64,000 nt of DNA from Clarkia xantiana subsp. parviflora (lineage: Eukaryota; Streptophyta; Magnoliopsida; Myrtales; Onagraceae): NCBI GenBank assembly GCA_036873135.1, contig JAPTYO010000005.1:19846166-19910165 (forward strand), in the 5' to 3' direction. The notes beneath the pieces were generated by a model. That model saw nothing but the letters and a program-made list of their open reading frames with translations, searched no databases and was not told the DNA's origin. The position numbers were made by a program, and so were the translations under genes. This document shows, one piece after another, positions 35,299 to 45,964 of this stretch (position 1 is the first letter of the stretch; each line of letters begins with the position of its first letter).

Positions 35299-37962
35299 AT
35301 GGCTTCCATTGATGTTTCAAGATATGCTCATAGCCCTATCCATAAAGCAATTGCAACCAAGGATCATGGAAATCTGAAAAAATTACTTGGGGCCCTCCCA
35401 AAGCTTTGTGACCCCAACGAAATCAAGACTGAGGCCACTTCCCAATCCGAGGAGGAGAAGGTTGAGGCCATATCTGCTGTCATAGATCGAAGAGATGTTC
35501 CAAACCGGGATTCCCCACTTCATTTGGCTGTCAAAATCAGGGACGAGGTTGCCGCAGAGATGCTCATGGTGGCTGGGGCTGATTGGAGCCTACAGAACGA
35601 ACAGGGTTGGAATGCATTGCAGGAGGCAATCTGTACTAGACAGGAGAGCATTGCCATGACCATTGTTAGGCATTACCAGCCATTGGCATGGGCCAAATGG
35701 TGTAGGCGGCTGCCTCGCTTAATAGGAACAATGCACCGAATGAGGGATTTCTATATGGAGATCAACTTTAACTTTGAGAGTTCAGTTGTTCCCTTCATAT
35801 CCAGGATCGCCCCTTCGGATACCTACAAGATCTGGAAAAGGGGTGCTAACCTGAGGGCGGATATGACATTAGCCGGATTTGACGGGTTTAGGATTCAGCG
35901 TGCGGATCAGAGTGTTCTTTTCTTAGGAGACGGATCTGCAGATGGGAAAGTTGCTGCAAAATCGCTTTGTATGATATCTCATAAGGAGAAGGAAGTGATG
36001 AATGCACTGGATGGTGCTGGGTCTCCATCTAGTGAAGAAGAGATTAGGCAGGAGGTGAATGCAATGTCTCAAACAAACATATTCAGGCCTGGGATTGATG
36101 TGACTCAGGCCATTCTGCTACCGCAGTTGACTTGGAGGCGTCAGGAAAAGATGGAGATGGTTGGATCATGGAAGGCTAAAGTGTATGACATGCACAATGT
36201 AGTTGTTAGCATCAAGTCTAGGAGGGTACCGGGTGCAATGACAGATGATGAGTTCTTCTCAACTTGCAATGAGAATGAGTCTGAATCTGAAGAGTTTGAT
36301 GACATCCTAACAGAAGAAGAAAGGAAGCAACTTGAGGCTGCCCTTAAGTTGGATGCAACAGAATTGAGCAATGAAAATTGCCCTGATGGGATCATCAAGC
36401 ACCGCCATAGTTGTTTTGAGCGGCGGGATGTTCCAATTGAAGATTTGAGTGATTCTGTAGAGGTGAAGCAGCAGCAGCAGGAGAAGAAGGGGTGGTTTTC
36501 AGGCTGGAGGAAGAGGGAGTCTAATAAACATCCAGAAGTACAAACGAAAATGGCTCCACCGAGAAATTCTCTTTGTTTGGATGATAAGGTGAGTAATTTA
36601 CTAAATGATGATGATTCACCACCATCTAGAGTTCAGAAGATGAAGTCTGAAAAGCAGTCAATGGAGATTGGTATGAAGAGCAATGAGAATCGTAAAGGAA
36701 GGGAGAGAGACAACAAGCCATCTTCTTCTTCTTCTACAAGCTCCGAGAGGCGAAAGGATGAAATGCGTGAGAATGAATATAAGAAGGGATTGAAGCCTAT
36801 ACTCTGGCTTTCTCCAGATTTCCCTCTGCAGACTGAAGAACTCTTGCCTCTGCTCGACATTCTTGCCAATAAGGTTAAGGCAATTCGTCGGTTGAGAGAA
36901 TTGCTCACAACAAAGCTTCCGATGGGAACATTTCCAGTCAAGGTACTTTTCTCCCCTCGAGAGATAACCAGTTCGTGGTTACTTGTTTTGCTAATCTGTT
37001 ATTGGCCCATTCATTCTTAGTTTGTTTCTAAACTCATTTCCAGTTGTGTGTGTGAATGTGAGCTACTGTAGAATAAGAGCAATGAGTTATTGGTGCATGT
37101 CTTGGTTGCTATATCTAATCCTATGATTCCTATCCCATCCAGTGATGGGAGACAACTCTTTGTTGACACGCATATTTAAATGGTTTGGTTTTCTTTATTG
37201 TCTTCCCCTTACAGAACCATGTACGTGTAACAACCTACTAGTAGATTCATTCGCCTATGTTGAGACACCCTCAGCCGATTATTTTAGTATTGCTGCTAAC
37301 AAAGAATGGATTGGACTGTGATAAAAAGAAAGAAACGGTTAGTAAGTAATGCAGCAATGGTATAGTATTATATTATCGAGACCACAAGTGGTTTCTTGAT
37401 TCTTCAGTTGAGGATGATATGATTTAATAACTAAACAAGCATACTCTCTGGTAGAGCATTTGTGATGGATGGATAGAACACACAATTTAGATCCGTATAC
37501 TGTCTGTATCAAATTGTAAAACTAAGCATGATGAGCATTTTGAGTGATGTTTTTTTAGAACTAGTTTAATTTGTTTGTTAAACAAATGTAGTGTTGTTGA
37601 TATTTGTATGAATGTTGTTTTTGTAGGTTGCTATTCCAGTGATTCCCACAATTAGAGTGATTGTGACGTTCACAAAGTTTGATGAAATATCAGGGCCGTT
37701 GGATGAATTTGCAACCCCACCATCAAGCCCTACAAGCGATGATGCAGCTGATGAACCGCCTTCTTCTTCTTCTTGGTTCCAGTGGATTAAATCGGGGTAC
37801 AACCGCCCTGGTGCTTCATCCAGCAACTCTAGGATGGAGACTGACCCGTTTATGATACCCGAGGACTATAAATGGATCACAGCAGAAGAGAAGAAGAAAA
37901 AGATGCAGCAGGACAAGACCAAAGCTAATAAGAAGGGCAAGGGCTCCAATCATCAAAGGTAA
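35299..37962 (+). CDS. Ankyrin-repeat / GPCR-chaperone domain protein (ANKRD13-like), 2 exons
   Basis: Exon 1 is 35299-36942 and exon 2 is 37627-37962, joined by a GT-AG intron in phase 0, giving 659 residues; Arabidopsis homologues are about 660. The ATG at 35299 (CCATGGCTTCC, MASIDVSRYAHSP) is chosen; the open frame extends 8 codons upstream without an ATG. Residues 10-130 carry ankyrin repeats (SPIHKAIATKDHGNLKKLL, SPLHLAVKIRDEVAAEMLM, GWNALQEAI). Residues about 145 onward match the GPCR-chaperone domain of ANKRD13 proteins (FYMEINFNFESSVVPFISRI, SDTYKIWKRGANLRADMTLA, GFDGFRIQRADQSVLFLGDG). Residues about 390-510 are charged and serine-rich; the core resumes at KPILWLSPDFPLQTEELLPL and the C-terminus is lysine-rich. 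Animal relatives bind ubiquitinated cargo or assist membrane-protein biogenesis; the plant role is inferred only. The frame is intact. Confidence 0.93.
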
Positions 37963-38316
37963 GAAGAACAAGCAATTTCTTAAGGTTCCATTCAACAAAC
38001 ACGTAGTCGGGTAGCAAATATACATATCGTAAAATTGGTGAGCAAAATGTGTGTTATTGCTTAATTGTTGGTTAGTTGATTATTATTACTGTGTAAAAGG
38101 AAAAGAAAAAAGGGGTTGTAAAGTTTGAAGAATTGGTTGATTCATTCTAGTTGTGGCTGCTGGATATAGGTTCTCAAACAAATTTATTTCCAAGTTGATG
38201 TTTTCTTCAGATCTCTTCCCTCCATCAAAATTGGCATGCATAAGTTGTATTGGTGTTGACTAACAAGAAAACAACTTACCAGCTAATTTTCACCTTCTTA
38301 TTATATAAAAGAAAGG
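37963..38316 (+). other. 3' UTR and flank of the ankyrin gene
   Basis: AT-rich sequence following the TAA; no further gene. It ends at the next TIR element. Confidence 0.5.
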
Positions 38317-38825
38317 GGTTAAGAACCTTAAAAATTGTCTCAAGTTTGCTTAATGAGTCAATATTCACTGTCCCAAGTTTCATTTTGTTGCGATTTGGTG
38401 TCTCCGTCAAATTTTGGGGTTAAATTTGACAGAAATTGGTCACATGACCGAATAAATCTCTATAATACCCCAAAAATGCCACGTGCCTGTCACGTGCCAA
38501 TTATTTTTTCCCTAATTCATGATCCAATTTGAAATGATGGAAATACCCTTCTGCATAATACGAGTTTCAGACACCAAATAACAACATTAATACTTCATAC
38601 ATTTTCTTTCAACAACGTTAATACTTCATACCTTCACTTTCAATAATATTAATACTTCATACCTTCTTTTTCAACAACAGTAATATTTGTGTTCTAAACA
38701 TGATGATCTTGGTTCTAAACAATCCAAACACGTCGAAACCTCAGATCCTTGTAATATTTGAGTGGAAAAGGGAGAAAGATGTTAACTTTTAGGGAATTTT
38801 TCTTCAATTTCATTTTTAATACTCT

Positions 38826-38955
38826 GGGTGGCTCGGAATCAGAGGTGGATAGCCCGGAATCGGATGTGGGTGGCTCAGAATCGGAGGTGGGTGGACGAAA
38901 TCGGAGGTGGGTGGCTCGGAATCGGAGGTGGGTGGCTCGGAATCGGAGGCTTTGC
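38826..38955. repeat. 21-bp minisatellite
   Basis: About six copies of GTGGGTGGCTCGGAATCGGA-G, the first ones degenerate. It opens Arg/Gly/Ser-rich ORFs on both strands that are not genes. Confidence 0.85.
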
Positions 38956-38962
38956 AAAAAAA

Positions 38963-39434
38963 GGGTTAATGGTCCACTTCATACCGTATGTTTGCACGAA
39001 ATCCACTATTCATACCGTTTTTTTTTACCAAAGGTTTCCCTTTTGTACTGTTTTCATACCTTCGTTAAAGTTCTGTCCATTTTAGCCATTAAAAGTCACG
39101 TGTCATGCAATAATTGACCTAGCCAGACCTAGCTTAGGGCTAGGTCCGGCTATGTCAATTTGGTTCAAGGGTTCGATATTGAAATTTTAGGACTAAATTG
39201 AACAAATTAAAAGTTAGAAATGTATTAGAGGGACTAAATTGAACAAAACTAAAAGTTTAGGACCACTCACGTGCACGACACATGACTTTTAACGGCCAAA
39301 ATGGACGAAACTTTAACGGAAGTATGAAAACGGTACAAAATGGAAACGTTTGGTATCAAATTGGTACAAAAAAAACATATGATATGAATAGTGTATTTCG
39401 TGCAAACATAAAGTATGAAGTGGACCCTTAACCC
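38963..39434. mobile_element. MITE with long TIRs (GGGTTAATGGTCCACTTC family)
   Basis: Inverted ends GGGTTAATGGTCCACTTCAT and ATGAAGTGGACCCTTAACCC enclose 472 bp with further inverted similarity (CGTGCAAACAT, TTGGTACAAAA). The flanks are A-rich so the target duplication cannot be read. A partial relative is at 62700-62818. Confidence 0.8.
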
Positions 39435-39853
39435 TAAAAAAAATTAAAGGGGTAAAATTGTCGTTTCATCTCATTATATCAAAATTAACCCAAAATCCAA
39501 AATGTAACAAAAAAAAAAAAAAAAAAAAAAAACTAAATTGCAAGTGAAACTTGGATACTATCTAACTTATTTTGCACTGAATAAGCTGTTGGCCAAAAAA
39601 TGGATGCAAATGAAATGTATGACCTCACAATTCAAATTAAATAAAAAATTATGAAAATCCGACTAATGCACCTTATGTTTAGGCATGTTATACAATCTAC
39701 CATATTTATTGGTTGCACATCAACGTAACGTTTAGCATAATGTTATTAGATAATGAGTATAACTGCAAAAGTTAATCAAATATTTGAAGGACGAGCTATA
39801 CAAGACATGATTCATTGAATTACAAAAATCTCGACTCCTCAATCAATAGGCAC

Positions 39854-40670
39854 TGTTGCGTCCGGGATGAACAAGGTCGTGAGGACGCATCTGTTCGCGT
39901 GGTTGTGCGGGCTTTTTGGGCTGTAACCCTTCCGTCGGGAGGAGGTTGGGCCACTGACGAGTGTTCGGATTTGCTCCCGTAAAGGTCTGTGACTCGGTTT
40001 GGCTGTATCTCAAGAGGCGGTGGTCTTTTAAGTCTTTCGTGCCTTGCTCTTCTCTTAGTGGTTTGTGCACAAATGTAGGCGTCTGGGCGGCGATTCCTGC
40101 ACGAAGGACCAATGCTAGCACGGAGAGGGGGGTGGTGCTAGCGGAGCCCTCTCCGATGCTTAAGTCACTATAAGGGCAAAAAGATAATTTCTAGAGAGAG
40201 AATATTTCTAGAGAGAAGTCAGAGCTCAAAATACCAAAGTTGGGCAAATGAGAGAATGTGTGAAAATGGGTGGCCAATACCTCCTATTTATAGGTTTTCT
40301 TGGGACCGGACCCGGTTTTAAAGCGGTTTGATGACGGTTCAAGATCATGCGGTAACCGTCATCCATATTGGTAATGTGCGAACTTGACTTCTCTACGCGC
40401 AACGGTAATCGCGTATACGGTAGTCGCGCGATACCCGTAAGGCAATCCGGACCTCGTCGAATTTGGGCAATTCGGCGAGGTCCGGATCGCCGCGCAACCC
40501 GGACCTCCGGATTGCTTTGCGCAACCCGGAGGTCCGGTCCGGACGCGCGTAAATGCGCTTCCGGACCGTTTTGATTCCGTGGGAGATGTTTTTAAACCGA
40601 GATGTAATTTTTGACGCGTTTACGAGGCCCGAAATGTAAATACGAACCCGAATTGGACATTTATCCATCA
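39854..40670 (-). repeat. 3' LTR of the Tat element
   Basis: The 817-bp LTR runs TGATGGATAAATG…GGACGCAACA on the minus strand and contains a TATAAATAGG box (complement near 40289-40298). Relative to the other LTR it has an extra block near 40030-40070 and one near 40500-40525. It carries AGAGAGAATATTTCTAGAG and GTCCGGA-rich stretches. Confidence 0.92.
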
Positions 40671-42110
40671 CTTGCCCCCGAGTCAAGTAACGGTCTAGAA
40701 CCTTTCTTGACTCTATTTTAAGTTAGGATACTTGTCCAATTTGAGTTTGACGCTAACCTTTCGGTTTTGATCGTTGGTCGGACGCAAGCATCTTGATTTC
40801 GTCCGTCGTTCGATTTTCCGACCGAATGACTTTGTTTCCTGTCATCGTGGTTAGTGCAATAGGAAATGTATATGCGCAAGTATGGTTATCGTCAGAGACA
40901 TAGGCAATTGATAATACACTATGCGAGCATGCCTCTATCAATACGCATGTATACGTAATGGACACAGCAAGATCATAATTACGTAGTGCAAGAAATAGAA
41001 ACCGTACGCTTCTAAAACAACTAAGTGATTACCAAATCATGAATCATGCGGTTGCAACGTACATGTAAGGTGGTGGGTTTGATACGTGCCATGTCAAGAT
41101 ACGCATAGGAGTAGATATTTTAAGAGGAGAGGGTAGAGTATACCGTAGGGGTTTAGGCTTGAATGTAGGTAGACTAATCCTTTAATCCTTATCCACAAAG
41201 CATCTCTTTGGGATATGTAAATACACACATCCCCATTTATCCTTCCAGCACCTTGGGAGTCCATCATTCCATTTCCTTTGCAGGTAATTCATTCTCCTTT
41301 TCCCGAAATTGCTTTTGTGTTCAAAATTTCTTCGCCGTCGTGGAGCTTAGACACATTCTGACAGTTTCGAGTCTGATCTTTGGCTTGTTTTGAGAAGTTG
41401 ACACCACCATTCGACTCGGTTCGTCCCAAGGATTCCAGCGCCGCCTTCGGAGCCTCCAGGAGCCACCGGACGCGCTCTCACGCGCCACCGCGTGTGAAAC
41501 TCCTTCGTCGGAGCGTGTGGCCCACGCGCCGCCTTCCCGGCCTCGCCTCGTTGCGGTCCTTACCTTTCCGGAATCGTCTCGACGAGGGGAGTCCATTGGG
41601 ATAATTTCCGTCACGTTTTGAGGTAATTTGAAAATTCGAATTTTCAAAACAGCTTCGACTTGAATGCCGATGTCACCGTATTGTTGTTCGTTTGAGCTGT
41701 TTTCCGTTGACGATATGTGGGACTGTTTGTTGATGCTTATATGTCGAGTAATTACTGATTGATTGCTGTTATTATCGTTGTTTGTCCATAATTTAGGCGA
41801 TTTTTCATTTCCGTGGATAGTTGATGTAGAATTCCCCGTATCTTCGTGTAGAAGCTTTTTTGGTCGATATGCATAATTTTCCTTCTTGGCGGGTTTTTTG
41901 GTTGACGGGGATTGCCCAATAACTTTAGGCATAGTCACTTGTCGTCTTGACGTCTTAGAGAAAAATTTTCCTTAAGCGTTGCCGCGTCCGATCCTTACGG
42001 TTTGTCGCGTTAATTCCACCGTTTGCATGATAGCTCCTTAAGACGTTAGTTCCTTCTATGGTACGTACCAACTTTACTATGTGTGTGGAACTTGGTCACG
42101 TGCGTTAACT
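40671..42110. other. Spacer between 3' LTR and minisatellite in the Tat element
   Basis: The polypurine tract adjoins the LTR. A 205-codon minus-strand ORF (41321-41938) and a shorter + ORF (41380-41604) overlap a GC-richer block at 41400-41600 and have no recognised domain. This may be the upstream region of the antisense gene. Confidence 0.4.
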
Positions 42111-42114
42111 TTTT

Positions 42115-42600
42115 GATACGCGCGTTGACTTTTGATACGCGCGTTGACTTTTGATACGCGCGTTGACTTTTGATACGCGCGTTGACTTTTGATATGCGCG
42201 TTGACTTTGATACGCGTATTGATGTTGATGCGCACGTTGATGTTGATACGCGCGTTAACTTTGATACGCGCCTTAATGTTGATACGCGCGTTAACTTTGA
42301 TACGCGCATTGATGTTGATACGCGCGTTAACTTTGATACGCGCATTGATGTTGATACGCGCGTTAACTTTGATACGCGCATTGATGTTGATACGCGTGTT
42401 AACTTTGATACGCGCATTGATGTTGATACGCGCGTTAACTTTGATACGCGCATAGATGTTGATACGCGCGTTAACTTTGATACGCGCATTGATGTTGATA
42501 TGCGCGTTAACTTTGATACGTGCATTGATGTTGATACGCGCGTTAACTTTGATACGCGCATTGATGTTGATACGCGCGTTAACTTTGATACCCGCATTGA
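42115..42600. repeat. Minisatellite of GATACGCGCGTT units (19-bp and 36-bp)
   Basis: About five copies of a 19-bp unit GATACGCGCGTTGACTTTT are followed by about ten copies of a 36-bp unit combining GATACGCGCGTTAACTTT and GATACGCGCATTGATGTT. Because 36 is a multiple of 3, long ORFs stay open on both strands. They are repeat artefacts. Confidence 0.95.
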
Positions 42601-42816
42601 CTTTTGCTTGCTCCTTGCAGATTGTGGGATTGTAGAAACTTCTTGCAGAGCTTCCTTCCCTTTGATTGCGTTGATACAATGAGTAAGTCCCTCATTCTTA
42701 CTTCGAACATTTTTGAGCATTTTGACATTCATAAAGGATTTTTTTGAACGGCTATATGACTTTTGTGAATTCATATTGCAGGTTGGTTTGCTGGAAAGAG
42801 TTCGTCACTTCATTAG

Positions 42817-44123
42817 GCGGCTTCGCGTATTGCTTCTCGTGCCGATCCGGCTTTGGTGAGCCCTGCCCCCATCACTCCTACCAATTCGGGGCGTGATCTT
42901 GGCAAAGGATCTTCTCCTCATGTGATTGGGGATACTCCCCCAGTGTCTGATTCTCGCGTTTCTTCCAAGCGGGCTGACACAGTGGCGCGTGGACCGACTG
43001 ATCCCAAGCGCTTGAAGCCAAATGCGACTACTTCCACTCGTAAAGGCAAGGAAGTCGCGAGTCGTAATGTAGCATCATCTGCCCCCCAGTTGGGAAACCG
43101 ACCTGTGGAAGGCCGCGGACTTTGTAAGTATACTTTTGATGAATGTATTCCGCAGTTTTGTTATTTGTTGTTAACTACTTTTCTTTCTTTGTCGTAGCGG
43201 TTCCTCCTCTCAGGCGCGACCATCTGGTGTACCCCGTTGGGTTGGACATTACCGGGGATACCTGGGCTCCTTTTGGTAATGGTGGAGTTTATTTCCCCAA
43301 GGAGTCTTCACTTCGCACTCCAGAGGTTGGAGTTCGCGTGTTGCGTAGGTGTGTTCCACCAAGTGATAGGCGTTCTTGCCCAACGACTGATGAGGAGGCT
43401 GAGGCTTATGCACAGGGTGCCTTATCCCGATTTGCTCCTGTAAGTAACTTGATTCTTCTGCCAAGTTTGTTGCTTTTTCGATTTATGTTTGGCTTATCGC
43501 GTTGATATGTGCAGGTTGTAGCCGACATGGTGAACATGTCATCTTTTGTCATGGAGCTTGTGAGCGCGAAGCAGGCGGCTATGGATAAGTGTGACGCTGT
43601 GCGCCAAGAGTTGCTGCGAACCAAAGAAGAGGTTCGCGTGTTGAGTTTGAAAGCTACTGCTTCTGAGAGTCGTTATGAGGCGCGCCATACTCGCTTGTCA
43701 AAGCTTGAGTCTGAGATGATCGCTCTTGAGAAGAAGGTTACAGATGATCTTCATTCTCAAGGAGCGGAGTTAGCTGCTCTTGGTAAGGAGAGTCGTGAAA
43801 AGGGCATACAAGTGGGTTTCACCAAGTATTTGGGAACTTCAGACTTTGAAGCCGCTGTTGAGGAGAAAGTGAACAACTTGATGAGCGAGCGTTCTGAAGA
43901 TTACTTCACCCATGTGAAGGATCTTGACCCTGGGTTCCCTTTTGGCGAGTTGGGGCCATATGCGGGTTACGCTCTTTCTCACATTGAGGCGCTGAACCTT
44001 TTGGAGTGTGGCCATCCAAACTACGAGGTGTTGGTCGATGATAGCGGAGATGTGAACGTCATTGTCACTTTTCCCGAGTTTATGGAGGTTGCCCCCGGGC
44101 CTCCTGGTGGTGCTGCTATTTGA
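42817..44123 (+). CDS. Antisense, probably spliced extra gene of the Tat retrotransposon
   Basis: It lies on the strand opposite gag-pol, between integrase and 3' LTR. Probable exons are about 42817-43123, 43198-43439 and 43515-44123, with GT-AG junctions (CTTT|GTAAGT…TCGTAG|CGG; CCT|GTAAGT…GTGCAG|GTT) that keep one frame to TGA at 44121-44123. The first exon is Ser/Pro-rich with basic KRADTVARGPTDPKR and may lack its true start. Exon 2 encodes RRDHLVYPVGLDITGDTWAP. Exon 3 encodes a likely coiled coil (MELVSAKQAAMDKCDAVRQE through LESEMIALEKKV) followed by DLDPGFPFGELGPYAGYALS. Extra antisense ORFs in this position are known from Tat-lineage elements such as maize Grande. The function is unknown. 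It could be transcribed from its own promoter. Confidence 0.65.
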
Positions 44124-45964
44124 ACTGCTCGTTTTACATTGAGCATGTTGGGCTCGTTTATGAGTCCGCTTGCCTCCTGACTTCTATGTTTAGAAACTTG
44201 TTGGAGTTGTTGTTTGACTGTTGCTTGTGACTTGTTCGCTTTGAACTACGTCAGATGAACTTGTTTTATACACAGCAGTTTGCATGATAACTTGTTAGTA
44301 ATATTTCATACCGTTATCGCTTACTGTGTTTCCTGAACCCGGATGACTAGTAGTGTAAACGTAGTTCCCGCAATCGTGACTGATAACTACTTTTGATTCA
44401 AGATTGTTCGTACGATGCGTTATGCATGTTGTACGTCTTCCTGCATAGCTTGACACTATATCCGTCGAAGCTTGTCAAGTGACTCGCGTATAGCGACTTT
44501 ACAAGTAGTATGTTTGAAATGTATTATCTTCGCTTGAGCAAGATACTAGTTTATACCGTCTCTTAGTTCCACTCTAAGGCGACGTTGTACAAGACTCTAC
44601 TTGTAAATTTATGAGTTTTAAACAGGGTGCGCACCTGCCAGCGTGTATCAACCCGCGTTGGGGAAGCATACGTAAAAACTTTTTGGGTTTTGAAAGAGAG
44701 TTTTGCGAACCTTGAAATCTTTGTTTGATAAAATGTTTGGAAAAATGTTTGATATATAAAATATTTGATAAAATACTTGACAAAATATTTTGCAAAATAT
44801 TTGTGATACATGATTCTTGCGTCCAGGGACCATGTAACACTTTTTGAGAGTATGAATTGTGATGCATGTTTTCTGCGTCCAGGAACCATGCAACACGATT
44901 TTGAAAATTTATAGTACAGAATTGTCATCTTGCAAGAGGACTTCCGTAATGAAGAGTGAACCCTTACCAGGAATTCGTTATGTGGGATTGTCGTCTAAAC
45001 AGAGGACATCCACCATGAAGAGTGAACCCTTACCAGGAGTTCGTAATATGAGATTGTCGTCTAAACAGAGGACATTCACCATGAAGAGTGAACCCTTACC
45101 AGGAGTTCGTAATATGGGATTGTCGTCTAAACAGAGGACATCCGCTATGAAGAGTGAGCCCTTACCAGGAGTTCGTAACATGGGATTGTCGTCTAAACAG
45201 AGGACATCCGTTATGAAGAGTGAATCCTTACCAGGAATTCGTAACATGGGATTGTCGTCTAAATAGAGGACATCCGCTATGAAGAGTGAACCCTTACCAG
45301 GAATTCGTAACATGGGATTGTCGTCTAAACAGAGGACATCCGCTATGAAGAGTGAACCCTTACCAGGAATTCGTAACATGGGATTGTCGTCTAAACAGAG
45401 GACATCCGCTACTTATGGGGTGATCAGCCCGTTATCGTATTTGCCCATCCTGTTCTGAATCCAGGGAATGACTATGAACATGAGGATTTGTCTCTTTCTT
45501 CCACATGCCATTTTGATAGTAGTCCTTGGTGTTAATCCAAGATATTGCTTGTGGATGACGGCTTCTTGAATAGTCATCACCTTGAGCAAAGAATTGCTAT
45601 AAGTTCCTTTTTTGTAGATAATCCGCAAGTTGTCCTTGCGTCATATAAGTTGGTTGTGGCCATAGCGCAATTGCTTTGTGTTGCCGGCACCTTCTTTGAG
45701 ATAGATGCCAATTTATGAAAGGAGAGATGCACTCCTTGTTAGGGTAGATAATAGTTGTTGTAGTTACTTTGTTTTGTTTCCAAGTAACGTACATAGAGTA
45801 GTCGTGTTCCTACGAAGATAGAACGACTTCATTAGGTTTGTGAGATTATTACAGAGATGCCACTTTATATAAGGGAGTGGTCTTTTAAACAAGTAGATGC
45901 ATTATGGAAATAAGAGCAAAAGGGCTTGATACAACAGCTCCTTTTTTGATAGAAAATTATCCTT
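44124..45964. other. Spacer with 66-bp minisatellite, 3' of the antisense gene
   Basis: Apart from the repeat at 44920-45412 this stretch is AT-rich and contains two imperfect copies of CGTCCAGG(G/A)ACCATG (about 44820 and 44876). No coding region. It would be the 3' UTR of the antisense gene and the 3' spacer of the pol transcript. Confidence 0.5.
44920..45412. repeat. 66-bp minisatellite, about 7.5 copies
   Basis: The unit GATTGTCGTCTAAACAGAGG then ACATCC…CCTTACCAGGA…TTCGTAACATGG recurs at exactly 66-bp spacing from 44986 to 45382. ORFs on both strands (for example 44859-45266 and 44978-45379) are repeat-derived. Confidence 0.97.

Larger units (their letters stand above)
38317..39590. mobile_element. 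Decayed TIR element related to the GGTTAAGAACC family
   Basis: The left end GGGTTAAGAACCTTAAAAAT and the inner arm CCCAAGTTTCATTTTGTTGCG resemble, in reverse, 39530-39585 (ATTGCAAGTGAAACTTGG). The interior has a 21-bp minisatellite and a nested MITE (38963-39434). The right terminus is eroded and no target duplication was found. Confidence 0.45.

Noticed and set aside
41321..41938. 205-codon minus ORF in the Tat spacer as an extra retroelement gene
   Set aside because: No domain or repeat-independent conservation is visible and the complementary strand is equally open in part; left as unassigned spacer.
42046..42774. Long ORFs on both strands over the GATACGCGCG array as protein genes
   Set aside because: The open frames come from a 36-bp repeat and occur in several frames at once, with no conserved domain.
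44859..45379. ORFs of about 130 codons over the 66-bp array
   Set aside because: Repeat-derived on both strands; 66 is divisible by three, so frames stay open by construction.
42115..45412. CRISPR-like arrays
   Set aside because: Units are contiguous tandem repeats without unique spacers, and the genome is a plant's.
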